From Glandiceps talaboti (lineage: Eukaryota; Hemichordata; Enteropneusta; Spengelidae): a DNA stretch of 64,000 bases. The notes under the pieces are model-generated. The model was not told the DNA's origin. It did not search any database and saw nothing but the letters and a program-made list of their open reading frames with translations. Below, piece after piece: positions 9,981-20,472 of the stretch; positions within the stretch are counted from its first letter, which is position 1; each line of letters begins with the position of its first letter. The DNA lies in contig NC_135550.1 in NCBI RefSeq assembly GCF_964340395.1, forward strand, positions 124,001 through 188,000, given 5' to 3'. A program made the translations under genes and the position numbers.

Positions 9981-10300
9981 TTGTCATCTTTATATAGTCA
10001 AGTACCTATGCATGTGGTCGTTTTCTATGATCCCTCTTCTCCACTGTATAGTCAAATGTCTTTCTTTAGCATGACATTCCGTTCTTACCATCCACAGCAG
10101 TAGTTTAATGCTACTGGAGCATTGATATAAATGTGATAACGTCATATTAGGAAAGGCCGCAGCTGTCTTAACTCTATATAATACAATATATTGCCCATTT
10201 CAGTCAATATATGATGCGAATATATCGTTATATGATGCGAGTATATCATTATATGATGTCAACATATCTTTATATGATGTTAATGTACTATTATATAATG
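9981..10300 (+). repeat. Repeat family flanking a minisatellite (inverted copy at 45110-45640)
   Basis: The segment GTCGTTTTCTATGATCCCTC (10018-10037) and AGGCCGCAGCTGTCTTAA (10155-10172), plus AATACAATATATTG just before the minisatellite, all reappear in inverted order at 45.1-45.6 kb (AGAGATCATAGAAAACGACC, TTAAGACAGTTGCGGCTTTC, CAATATATTGTATT). In both places the block adjoins ATATGATGTGAACAT-type tandem units. It is therefore a mobile or dispersed family with a minisatellite inside, of unknown type. Confidence 0.65.
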
Positions 10301-11010
10301 TGAACATATCATTATATAATATGAACATACCGTTATATGATGTGAACATATCATTATATGATATGAACATACCATTATATGATGTGAACATATCATTTTA
10401 TGATGTGAACATATCATTATATAATATGAACATATCATTATATCATATGAACATACCGTTATATGATGTGAACATATCATTATATGATGTGAATATATCA
10501 TTATTTGATGTGAACATGTCTTTACATAATGTGAACACATCTTTATATGATCCGAACATTTACTTATATGATATGAACATACATTTATATGAAATTAATA
10601 TATGTTGATATGATGTGAGCACATCTTTATCTGATGGAAACATTTCATTATATGATGTGCACATAACTTTATTCGATATTGACATATATTTTTTTATGTG
10701 AAGATTACATTATATGACATGCGCATATATTTATATGATGTAAACATGTCATTATATGACGTGAACACATCTTTATATGATGTGAACTTGTCTGTATGTG
10801 AAGATATCTTTATATGATGTGAGCACATCTTTATATGATGCACCCATTTCATTACATGATATGGACATATCTTTATATGATGTGAACATGTCTTTATATT
10901 ATGTGAGTATAACGCAAACATTTCATTAGATGAGAACACATCTTTATATGATATGAACATATCTGTATATATGATGTGAGTACATCTTTATATGATGCAA
11001 ACATTTCATT
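10195..11010 (+). repeat. 21-bp minisatellite, about 0.8 kb
   Basis: Tandem units of about 21 bp with consensus near GTGAACATATCATTATATGAT; about 38 units with substitutions, most regular at 10280-10560. Because 21 is a multiple of three and few units contain stops, both strands show long repetitive open frames (for instance MNIPLYDVNISLYD-like repeats). These are by-products of the array, not genes. Confidence 0.9.
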
Positions 11011-11299
11011 ATTGTAATAAAGAGGAAAGGGATGCCGAACACCGTCAACATTTCTTTCGCTGTACTTATTCTCCATATATGTGATATTTTCTAAGTACAT
11101 GTATTGCATAACAGGAACAGTTGTCACAATTATTTTTGTTAATTGTACACTTGGTAATGAGGCTAAACTCGATTAGTTGCTAAATGCAACTATTTTCAGT
11201 CTTTTTCTCTTTTCAACTTTGTACATTGAGTATATTGTTATAATTTATTCACATGATTTATGAGAATAAATTATTATTATTTTATTATTATTATTATTA
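11011..11299. other. Non-coding spacer with (ATT)n
   Basis: No gene seen. An (ATT)n microsatellite lies at about 11270-11302, which can be the relic of a LINE or SINE tail. Confidence 0.5.
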
Positions 11300-12060
11300 T
11301 TTAGGGAACAGGGAACTCAATGATTACATGACCGTTTCGATTCAAGGTCAACTTAATTTGTTACACTTTTATCAAGACATTCATTGAAACATTTCTGTAT
11401 ACTTCCATAAGATACGACTGGTAAAGCTGTAAGTCGGTCAGAAAATGGTTAAACATACAATCTTTCAGAAAAACGTGAAAAAAGTATATATGAAGTTGTT
11501 TTGTAGGAAAAAGCTGTTACCAAGACAACTGCTGTCAATATCCCCAGTTATACCAAAGTGTTAATATACTAGCCGGAAAGTGCTATTGACATGATGTAAG
11601 TGTTTGTATTTAGGGTTTTGGGGAAAAGCAATTCACTGATTACATGATCCTTTCCATCCAAAGTAAAGGTCATTGTCAAAATTCAAGATCATCTTAATTT
11701 TTTGTAATTATTAAAATACCGTCGGAATCTTTTATATAGCTAACATCAGACACGATCTTTACACATGAAAATCGCTCGGAAAATAGCAAATTATATAGTC
11801 AACAAAGGCATATACTGATCTGCTTTTATTACAAACTTCTGTTACTAAGACAACTGCTATCAAGATCACCAAAATATGAAGGTACTGAATATCGCAACGT
11901 ACCGAAGTGCTACAGATATGATGCAAGTGTCTATATATTGGTTTTAGGGGCCTGGCAACACACTTATCACACGATCTTTTCGATCCAAGGTCAAGGTCAT
12001 AGTCTAATTACAAGGTCACCTCAATTTTTCACTTTTATCGAAACACCCACATAGGTTTTT
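11300..12060 (+). repeat. ~320-bp tandem repeat, about 2.4 diverged copies
   Basis: Three successive blocks start near 11300, 11615 and 11940 and share the order: GGG(A/T)...CA(A)TGATTACATGA-C...TTTC, a (GGTCAAGGTCA-like) block, TCAACTTAATTT/TCATCTTAATTT/TCACCTCAATTT, ...CAGAAAATGG/CGGAAAATAG..., CTGTTACCAAGACAACTGCT / CTGTTACTAAGACAACTGCT, and ATGATGTAAGTGT/ATGATGCAAGTGT before the next unit. The third copy is truncated at 12060. Non-coding. Confidence 0.7.
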
Positions 12061-14145
12061 TAGCTCCGCTGTCAGCGAAAGCTGAAAGCGTAGCTTTAGG
12101 TATAGGTTGTATAGAGTATAGAGAGTAGAGTGAATCATAGGTGTCCGTCAAACTTTTATATTTTCATTATTTTCTCCGAAAGTGACAGTCAGTATTCTTA
12201 GATATTTGGTGTGCATGTTCCCTGGGGGGAGGCTATTCAGATTTGTTCATGCCAAGTTGATCTGTGCCATTTTCAATTTTTTATGATTTTTTTTCATAAA
12301 ATGTCATTTTCATCATCTCCGTGAAAACTTATTGTCAGATTGCTTTGATATCTGGTGTGTTGATGCGCAGGAGGTAGCTTACTCAGGTTTGTTAATTTCA
12401 AGTCAGCACATCTTCATTTTTATTTTTTATGATTTTATTTTTGTAATTTGAAAAAAAAATGAATATGTTAATGAGTATTATGACCGACGCCATATTGGAA
12501 ATCAGTCGACGAGACTTTAAGTAAACTGCCACTTTTCAAAAGACACTATTGACGTCAAACAAGCAATGTAATATGTGCTATAGTCATAATTCTACGCATT
12601 GGGCACCCAAATGCATGAAGTGACAAGCGTTTATTCGAAACAGGGTTGTAAACTTCAAATCCAAATTCTGAACCCCTTCTATATAATCAGCCAGTCCGCA
12701 ACGTCCTTATTTGCATACTCTATCCTGATTCGACCAGAAGCTGAAGCTGACCTCATTTGACCGGGCGATTTTCCACAGCAAGTAACAACACAGGACGTTC
12801 TTGGTACTCACTAAAATCTCACTTCAGACCCACTATAAAAATGTGATGTTTTCAGATAACATGTAACTTGTGATTAATTCTATATTGTGGTGCAATTTGG
12901 AGTGACAGTGAACCAGAATTAAGACAACTTGCGTAAGGAAGGCATGCGGTTGAAGTTATGCAAGAGCAGTCTAACTGCGGACTGTGAATCAACCAAATTT
13001 TGTTTATTGGCCGACAGTTCACATGTAAAGTTAAACGACATGAACGTGTCTTGCCATTTCCAAAATGCAAATATTTGGCAAGTAAAAATAATTAAAATAA
13101 TCACAACTTTAATTTGGCTTCAGACTTTGCATTATGTTTTGCGTATCTTTCCCCGTTTTACATGTAAATCCGAAAAGGTTCTCTCGTCATGTCATCAGTG
13201 ATCATACCGCGAGGGGCTGCTTTGAGTACGAGCGAAGTGAGGCATGTTGAGGTATTTTGTTGAGAATTATAAATATTGCGAAATGTCAAGTACAAGGTTT
13301 ATATACAATGGAATGATGAAAAAAATGGCCGAGTCTGAAAGTTGTATCGCTAGTTTGAGACGATTTTCTCACGTACTATTGAGGCTTACTTGGACTTGGA
13401 CCTTACTCCAGTTCATCGGGAAGTTTAGCCAGTCCGATAATTCTTTCTGGTTTAGTTTACAGCACTTTTGATCACGCAGATTTTGTTGTTGTGATGAAAA
13501 GAAATTAAAAAAAAGATCACTTCAACCATTTCGTTGTGTTTTCTTTATGAAAGGTAATCGAACATGAACGAGTGTTACCACTGTAACGTATGGGTGCCAG
13601 AATGACTCTCTTTCGGGTACTTGGCGGGGATTGTCGCCGTCCGGAAACTAAGATGGCGATTAATACATTTCTTCCCTATATATATCTACTACAACTTGTA
13701 CAAGTTGAATGTTGTTGACTTGGTAAATTTGTTAGAAAATTGAAATTCAAATTGCCTCAAAATTATTTTAGATCCTTAGTTTATTTCATTCATCATTAAA
13801 ACTTCCCAGGGTTAAAGCTGTAAGACAATGGAATTTTTTATAGCCAACCTCAAAATCCTCTTTTTTTCTTTTTCTTGTGTGCATTTCCCAGTCATTTTTT
13901 TTCATAACAGTAGATTTTTGTTATAAAATGGTGACTATGGTATAAAAGTACAATACATTACCAACTTCTGTGTAAAATGTGTTTTACAGTGAGACATCAT
14001 ATGAACCACTAACCACTTTATTGCATCGCTAAAATAAAACTGCATAGTGAAGAGCTGAAGAACTGAACCACTTCTACGTGTAGAACTGAACCACTTCTAC
14101 GTGTCACCAAAATAAAAAATAAAATTTAAAAAAACAGCGGAGCTA
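12061..14145 (+). mobile_element. Possible ~2.1-kb TIR element (weak)
   Basis: TAGCTCCGCTGT at 12061-12072 has its exact reverse complement at 14134-14145. Next to the left copy is a small imperfect palindrome (CAGCGAAAGCTGAAAGCGTAGCTTT region). Inside are two diverged copies (12165-12290, 12315-12440) of a motif containing GATTGCTTTGATATCTGGTG that also occurs at 51.65 kb. There is no transposase and I could not see a target duplication, so the boundaries are only a suggestion. Short open frames around 12850-13470 lack any family features. Confidence 0.3.
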
Positions 14146-14720
14146 TTCTGACCGATAGGTCACTTGTTGCTATAAACTACTGAAGACATCAGATAGCAAA
14201 TCGATAACAAATTATGTAGTCTGTCATAAATTTTGTAGCAAAAGCATATTCAGGGTCAGCTTACTATGGGGTAAGGGAATTGTCTAGAAAGGGGTTCTGA
14301 AAAGGAATGATGCCTGTACAACCAAGTACTATAGAGATAGCTACTCCTGCTTTATTGACATCCAACAAAAAACTACAGATCACAAGAAATAAAGATTTTC
14401 CTACATTCCATAAATATTGACTCGAATTTGATATTGACCTTCATTTGATTGGTCAATTAGAAAAATATGGGTAGCAAAGTCTTCGGAAAATGTTGTCGGA
14501 TTACTATCTCTGTTGAAAACTATGTACTCACTTTTTTTTAATTATTTCATTTTCTATTGATTGGGTTCATTACCATCCACACAGCAGCAGTTTTGTCATC
14601 TTTCAAAAAAACTACCCGTGCTTACAGTGTGTCATGGTGTCGTATATCGTCTATGACTATTTTTGTCTTGTAAAATAAAATAAAATTTGAACATGCTGAA
14701 GAGAACTAGGGCTAGGCATG
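14146..14720. other. Non-coding, no recognisable feature
   Basis: AT-rich sequence, nothing coding, no repeat structure noticed. Confidence 0.4.
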
Positions 14721-14724
14721 TCTT

Positions 14725-17210
14725 AGTTAGTAAGTTAGTTATTTTATTCACTGTACTTTTTAGAAGTAGATACACACGTACAAAACCCAAGGCAATGGTA
14801 CCGATAACATAAGTTTAACACACTAAAGTAAAAGTCGATAAGTACAGAGGGTCAACCAAAGGCAGATGGCACATAATTATAATACATGTATCAGTTCAGA
14901 CCTGGAGTCAAAAAAACACTGAAAATTTAAACACTTCGGATTTACGACAGTGTATATGGACATTTTCATATATGGATGGGGGACAAGCTATAATAAGCAG
15001 TTTGAGATTATCTATGGTCGTAGATTTTAAGAATGTCTGATGAGAGATTTTGACCATGGTAACAATATCCGTTTTACACAAAAAGTCTTTTAATGAAACA
15101 AAGCTGACACCTGGGTTGGCTTGTCTTATATGATCTGATTGTGGGCAATTTAGTATTACATGAGCCTCACTTTGTACCTCGCCACAACTACAAATACGTG
15201 CTTCACGTGGTGTAATTGGTCGAGTCCATCGGCCGGTCTCAATGGCAAGATTATGCGAAGAGGTACGAAGTCGCGTAAAGTCAATTCGTTGATGTTCTGA
15301 TAATGTAGGTAAACAGTCCGTATATACATTATGAATCAGCAAGTCCGGATTAGTCTCTGTTCTGTATGATACAAACTTTGAGCCAGCTTCTAACTGTACA
15401 CGTGATTTAATGTCTATCATATGGTCACTATCACTTTCTTTACAGACTCTATCTAGATACAGGAAAGATTTAGTTTTCGCTGATTTACATAGCATCCACA
15501 CGTGATAAAAAGGGTCACCGGGAACGGTTGCACGCTCCTGTACAAGTTTACTGATGAATTTTTTTCTGCGTTGACCGAATACGCTGTTTCAATGTAGGTA
15601 GTCCTATCTCAAGTAAGCATATATAATTTCGGTGATGATTTACGCACACCTAGCATAGCTTTGATCGCGGTAATGTACATATTTTCTGCCAGGAGGTATC
15701 CATTATAAAGCCACGTCTCACAGCTGTATAATATCGCTGACAACAACGCGGCCTCAAGAACCTTTTTCTTTATCCACAATGGAAATTCAATGTTCTTTAA
15801 CACAAAGGCGAGGTATTTCCACAGGTGACATTGCTTAGATTTGCATTGTTCATCAACAGCAGTAGCAACTTTTCCGTCTTGTGTGAAAGTGGCGCCCAAG
15901 TAAACATACGAGTCGCAATTTTGAATTTTCAGGTCACCGATTGTTATGGCAACCTTATCTGCATCCGATCCATTTATCACCATAAACATTGTCTTTCCTT
16001 GATTTATAACCATTCCTGAATGATTACAGAATTCAGCTAATATAGTCGCCCTCCTGATGCACATCTCTCTAGTAGTGGAAAGAACTATACTATCATCCAT
16101 AAGGAGGAGAGAGTGAAGCCATTGTAGGTACCCATCATCTCCGCACTTGGCCTTCAAATCACGAATTATGTTATTTACATATAATGTAAATAGAAAGCAA
16201 CTCGTAAGCGAGCCTTACCGTACCCCAATACACGCAACGATGGTTGCTAGACCTAAAATGAATCTTGTATCTGCATACAGAGTGGCAATAGCCGTGACCA
16301 TAAGACTGCACATCCCATGACACGTAAAAGTTGAATTAGTGATGCCCGGGGGACTTTATCATAGGCCTTAGAAAAATCCACGAATGTGATAAAGATTTTA
16401 GTCCGTTTAGATTTTGCATAGTCTATCAACAGTCTCAATGTCACTATATGCTCCATACACCCGCGACCACTCTTTGCTCCAGCTTGTTCACGATCCGGTG
16501 TAAACCACTTTTCTAATCGTCGATATAAAATCACATCATAAACTTTAGCCAGTGAATCCATTACACTTATACCACGATAATTTCCACATTGCATTCGTTC
16601 ACCTTTTTTGAACAAAACAATGAGTCTCGATATGGTCCATTCAACAGGTAGGATCGCCGTATTAAATACAACATTAAAGAGCACTGTTAGCATTACAACC
16701 CAACTAATTGGCAACCATTTCAGGATACCAGGTGGAATCCCAGAGGGGCCGCCACTTTTGTCCATTTTTAGTGAGTGTATCGCATCATCCACTTCTGATG
16801 GTGTTATTGGATCGTCCAGTATGGGTACATACGGGCATTGTTGCGCCACCGAAGGGCCCACTGGAGTCGTATCAGGAGGGTTTAACAGCTGCTCAAAATG
16901 TAGTTTAAAGTCATTGTCAGTTGGGCGCATATCGTTGGACGATTCAGCCATGGCGCCTTTCCAATTTATTTTTCTCCAAATACGTTTTGTGTCATTGTCA
17001 TTTGAGAGTGACTTCCATTGTGCACTTACTATATCTTGGGGCCGAGCCGATGACAATGTACTGGCTTGGTTGGCGCACTGATGTAACGATTTGTTCACCT
17101 TATTCACAAAAACATTCACATCTGAATCAAGGATGCTACTAGTATCAGGAGCTTCAGGCAATTGTCTCACAAATTGGTCGCAATTAATAGACTCACATTT
17201 CAACTGTTTA
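14725..17210 (-). mobile_element. 5'-truncated non-LTR retrotransposon (LINE), minus strand
   Basis: Contains a reverse transcriptase and C-terminal zinc-binding region (see the gene entry), followed by about 180 nt of 3' UTR ending with AATAAA and a short TAACT/TACTAACTAAG tail near 14727-14757. Its 5' side stops at 17210, where a TIR element (starting CTATGGGAAGCC) begins; no endonuclease domain is found beyond. The clade is not assigned with confidence. Confidence 0.8.
14908..17210 (-). pseudogene. LINE reverse transcriptase (RT), broken
   Basis: Copies the element's RNA into DNA at the target site. On the minus strand: RT fingers/palm with NYRGISVMDSLAKVYDVILY, GCMEHIVTLRLLIDYAKSKR, the catalytic motif A FVDFSKAYDKVPR, then after a frameshift around 16250 the GVRxGS..TSCFLFTLYVN motif where the conserved Gln is now TAA (16215-16217), and motif C LLMDDSIVLSTTRE (Y-A-D-D is usual; here L-M-D-D). 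After another frameshift (about 15605) comes the C-terminal part with CSCGEVQSEAHVILNC, a Cys-Cys-His-Cys zinc-binding motif common in LINEs. At least two frameshifts and one stop: inactive. Confidence 0.85.
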
Positions 17211-17735
17211 CTATGGGAAGCCGTTCAGGCCAAAATTATTTTTTTATTTTAGCTATAGTATTTTATATTTTTCATACTTACAAACTAATTTTAACCGTTT
17301 ATGTACTTTTATTCCATGGTTACATTATTTTAAATGAAATAAGTTTTCATTTATTTAAGAATATTGTTTTATTTTTCGTCAAACCAGATTTTTTTAAAGG
17401 ATTATATATCAGTCAAAAGGATTATATATCAGTCAAAGTCAAAATATATTTTTTGGTAAAGTTATTTTATTTTATTTTTTTTAAAATTTTATTTAAAAAA
17501 AAATTTCAGCTTTTTTTTTTCTCAACTTTTTTTTTTTTGGCCGAGTCTGCTGACAGGCGCCGGTGCAGAGCACGTCGTGCTTGTACCCGGCGCCTGTCAC
17601 GAGTACGAGGCGTGACCTTTGACATCCATTACGACGTGTTTCGGTTACGAGTGTGAAGCTACCATCATATTCATATTCATCTTCACGTTCAAAAGTTGAC
17701 CTCTACGCTCAATGTCAAAATTACCAAGGAAAACA
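17211..17735 (+). mobile_element. TIR arm of the CTATGGGAAGCC transposon family (fragment)
   Basis: Starts exactly with CTATGGGAAGCC after the flank TTTA and follows the family's TIR: an AT-rich segment (to 17540), GGCCGAGTCTGCTGACAGGC, a GC-rich hairpin region (GAGCACGTCGTGC), then CATTACGACGTGTTTCGG. At 17643 it enters a short palindromic MITE (CGAGTGTGAAGCTACCATC) that is also present at the same site in the arm at 34300-35003. The family sequence ends at about 17735, where the DIRS-like element's 3' region begins. No coding capacity. Confidence 0.8.
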
Positions 17736-17952
17736 CATACACACAAGGATTGGCAGGCAACGGCAGGTACACTTTTTATTTCAAATGACCTGCAAAAAAG
17801 GCCAAGGATGTAAAGCCTGCCAAGCCTGAAACACACAATTTTGGTCAAAATGTAAAGTGCATTAACTAACATTAAAAAACCTGGAAAAGAGATTCAAAAT
17901 GCAAGACACCTCAAAAAACCAACACTGAACACGCAGGTAATGAACACTGGGG

Positions 17953-18960
17953 CTAATTGTGAACAGATTGTAGGTATGCATTCATATGGCGTGAAACTGT
18001 AAGACGTTGTGAAAAGGGAATTTGCAGATATAGTAAATAAGCCTTTGACTTCCAGTTACCATGAGAGCGAATTAATTCACCGGGTACTTGGGCTGAAAAA
18101 GCAGCTGTGGCACCCCCCCCCCCCTTCGGAAACTGTGACCAGAGTAAGCGTTCGATTGGAAACCTGCTAAATCTAAGTAATGACGGAGTTTGACGGTAAA
18201 AGTAGTATGTGTTAAAGTAGCCAATCCACCACGGCAAGGGTAGACAAAGGCAGGTGCAGTAGATGGTGCCGGGATTGCAGTGAACATGGACTGAAGTGCT
18301 GCCACTAGGCAAAGTGGAGAATGGTGTAGGCGCAGAACTGGGATTGAATGAACTGATGATCTGCTTTGGTCGGTCTTGGACCAAGTGATTGCGACCACTA
18401 CACCTATGTCTGTAAATCTGAAGTTACGGCGTGCAAGGTGAATAGTCGGGTCAAAACTTTTCCTAGAAGGTGGCACGAGGTTGGACTTGCGCAAAAACAG
18501 GTGGAACGCAGTGAGGAAAGCTGCCCACAGTGAAATATCAAATGGTTTCGAAAAATCAAGCAAGCTATGTATAGCGAGCAAAATGTTTGGAGTGATAGCT
18601 AACTTACGTCTTGGTACTTGAGGAAATTTGTGTACAATTCCCCGTAAGGCCATTTTAATGAAAATATGGTGAATTACCTGTCCATGGTGTCCATTTAACT
18701 CATGAAGTAAGCGAATAGCGTTTAAATAGTTCTTTAGGGTACCTACATTCCTAATAGTAGTAGAAAGAAACTGAATAAACAAAGCAATAGTGGTGGGTGT
18801 AGCTGGCACTGGCTTCAGCCCATGAAAAATGCAGAACAAAAAATATGACTTCCAATGAGAATGAAAATTTTTCAGTGTCCCCTTAGCATAGGCTGCGGCC
18901 ATAGTAACTCTGAGCTTCTCATGCAGTGCTGCTAATCTTTGTGGGCATTCTTCTCCTGTA
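17953..18960 (-). pseudogene. DIRS-like tyrosine recombinase, frameshift in the active-site region
   Basis: Integrates the circular cDNA without target duplication. N-terminal SAM-like domain (AKGTLKNFHSHWKSYFLFCI, NYLNAIRLLHELNGH), then the catalytic domain with the first Arg in FLRKSNLVPPSRK, the HxxR motif HSFRRGG, the later His/Trp in SHGNWKSKAYL and the Tyr nucleophile in AYLLYL. The C-rich tract CCCCCCCCCCCC on the plus strand at 18112-18123 shifts the frame right after HSFRRGGG; the remaining catalytic residues lie in the next frame down to 17953. Upstream the frame continues (EECPQRLAALHEKLR) to the RNase H stop at 18976, so the recombinase was probably the C-terminal part of a polyprotein. 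Confidence 0.85.
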
Positions 18961-18974
18961 AAGGTAAAAAAAAA

Positions 18975-20472
18975 TTACCAATTGTGAGTAAACTCAAAGA
19001 GATGATCCTCAACCTCTCTCTCGGACATGTGTTTATCTCCAATTAATGCACTAAATTCTTTACCACTTTGGCCATTATCATTCCATCGACTCAGTACATC
19101 AGCAACTCTATTAGAAGCGCCTGGTATGTGGATGGCTTTAATTTCAAACTGATATCTAGCTGCGATAAACCATATCTCCCTAATACATTTCAGCATTACT
19201 GGATCCCTTGTTCGCCCAGAGTTTATTATGTGTACGGTTGCCTCATTATCACACTGAATTAAAATTTTATGGCCACGGAGTTTGACTGCCCACATTTTAC
19301 AAGCCACCATGACAGACATAATTTCCAGTATGCTTATATGGTAATTCTCCTGTAATACAGCTTGTGGGAATGGACAGTGGAAGTATTCGTTCATGCAAGT
19401 ACCACCGGCTCCATACAGGCAGGCGTCCGTGGTAAGTATCTCGTCTGGTGAACACTGGCAACATTGAAGTACCATTAAAGTATTCTAAGAAGGAAATCCA
19501 CCACTGTATATCTTTCTTCATTTCTCTGTTCACATGGAAGCGGTGATGGTTACGTCTCAGTTTGCGTAACGTGTCTAACAACCTGGAAATGAAAACTCGA
19601 CCTGGTCTTACACAGCCAGCCAAAAAGGACAGTCTCCCAATCAGTGACTGGAGTTCCCTCTTAGTGGCTCGTTTCTTTGACAACCATGAGGGAAGATATA
19701 TGCGAGCTTCTTCCGCCTTCTCTCTGGGTACACTTATAGCCATATCCTTGGTGTTGAATTGCCGTCCTAAGAAAGTCATTATTGGTGAAGTTGGACTAGC
19801 CTTTTCAGTTGATTCCGCGAGACCGAGCTCCCGCAATAAGCTACCCAACCTGTTAAAAGACTCTAGTGCTTTGTGTGGGAACTCTGCTCCACCAAAGTCA
19901 TCTAAATAGTTTACACATTCAAAACCCTCCTGTTGCAACATATATCTCACGTCATTAGTGGTACGTTGGCAAGCAATTGAGGCAGTACGTAGGCCAAACG
20001 GCATTTTGGAATCAAAGTATAAATGATCTCTCCAAGTGTAACCTAACAAGTAATAATCACGTGGATCAGTAGGTATTTGACGATATGCACGTTTTAAGTC
20101 CCTCTTGTACAACAAACAGCCCCTACCTTTTTTTCTAACAAGTGATGCTAAGTCATCAATGCTTGGGTATGATAGGGTAAAAGGAGCGTCTAGATAGCTG
20201 TCCTTGGGTATCCCATCGTTAACAGAATGTCCCAAGGGGAAACTAAGATCTACCACTATACGTCTATCAATAGAGCCTCTTTTTTCAACGGTTTGTAATG
20301 GAGAGAGCATGATGTCTTTATCAAATGGATTTACGTAGGAATGGTCCCACAGTACCCCCAAGTTGAACTTCTTTGTCGATATACCTGTCAACATGTGTGA
20401 TAAGTGTGGGCAGACCTGTGATTTGTTTTTACTGGCGTTGGAAACAGTGGACCTGTGTAGTTTATCGGCCAC
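18975..20472 (-). pseudogene. DIRS-like reverse transcriptase and RNase H
   Basis: RT: IMLSPLQTVEKRGSIDRRIV, VVDLSFPLGHSVNDGIPKDS, LLYKRDLKRAYRQIPTDPRD (catalytic Asp), the PFGLR motif, and YLDDFGG, the DIRS form of the Y-x-D-D box. Downstream RNase H follows in another frame after a shift near 19460: TTDACLYGAGG (first Asp), LEIMSVMVACKMWA (Glu), QCDNEATVHIINSG (Asp) and HIPGASNRVADVLSRW. The N-terminal end of the RT (IPVPSHICIPIWRAKLQKYQ) sits at the end of the upstream gag frame and joins this frame through an indel near 20390. The stop TAA after FTHNW (18976-18978) separates it from the recombinase. Confidence 0.9.

Noticed and set aside
10200-10960. Long open frames on both strands encoding repeats such as NIPLYDVNISLYD
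   Set aside because: They are produced by a 21-bp minisatellite whose unit length is divisible by three; no start context, domain or codon bias.
11980-12000. Functional nuclear-receptor response element
   Set aside because: GGTCAAGGTCA-like words sit in a decayed tandem repeat with no neighbouring gene; binding cannot be argued from sequence alone.
12850-13471. Several 60-90 codon frames on both strands
   Set aside because: Overlap each other in antisense, no motifs, typical of chance frames in AT-rich DNA.
16608-17142. Plus-strand frames of 66-157 codons
   Set aside because: They are antisense shadows of the LINE reverse transcriptase on the minus strand.
18955-18985. A 23-nt intron (GTAATTTTTTTTTACCTTTACAG on the minus strand) between RNase H and recombinase
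   Set aside because: Too short for splicing, and removing it would break the frame, whereas read-through keeps the frame with a single stop.
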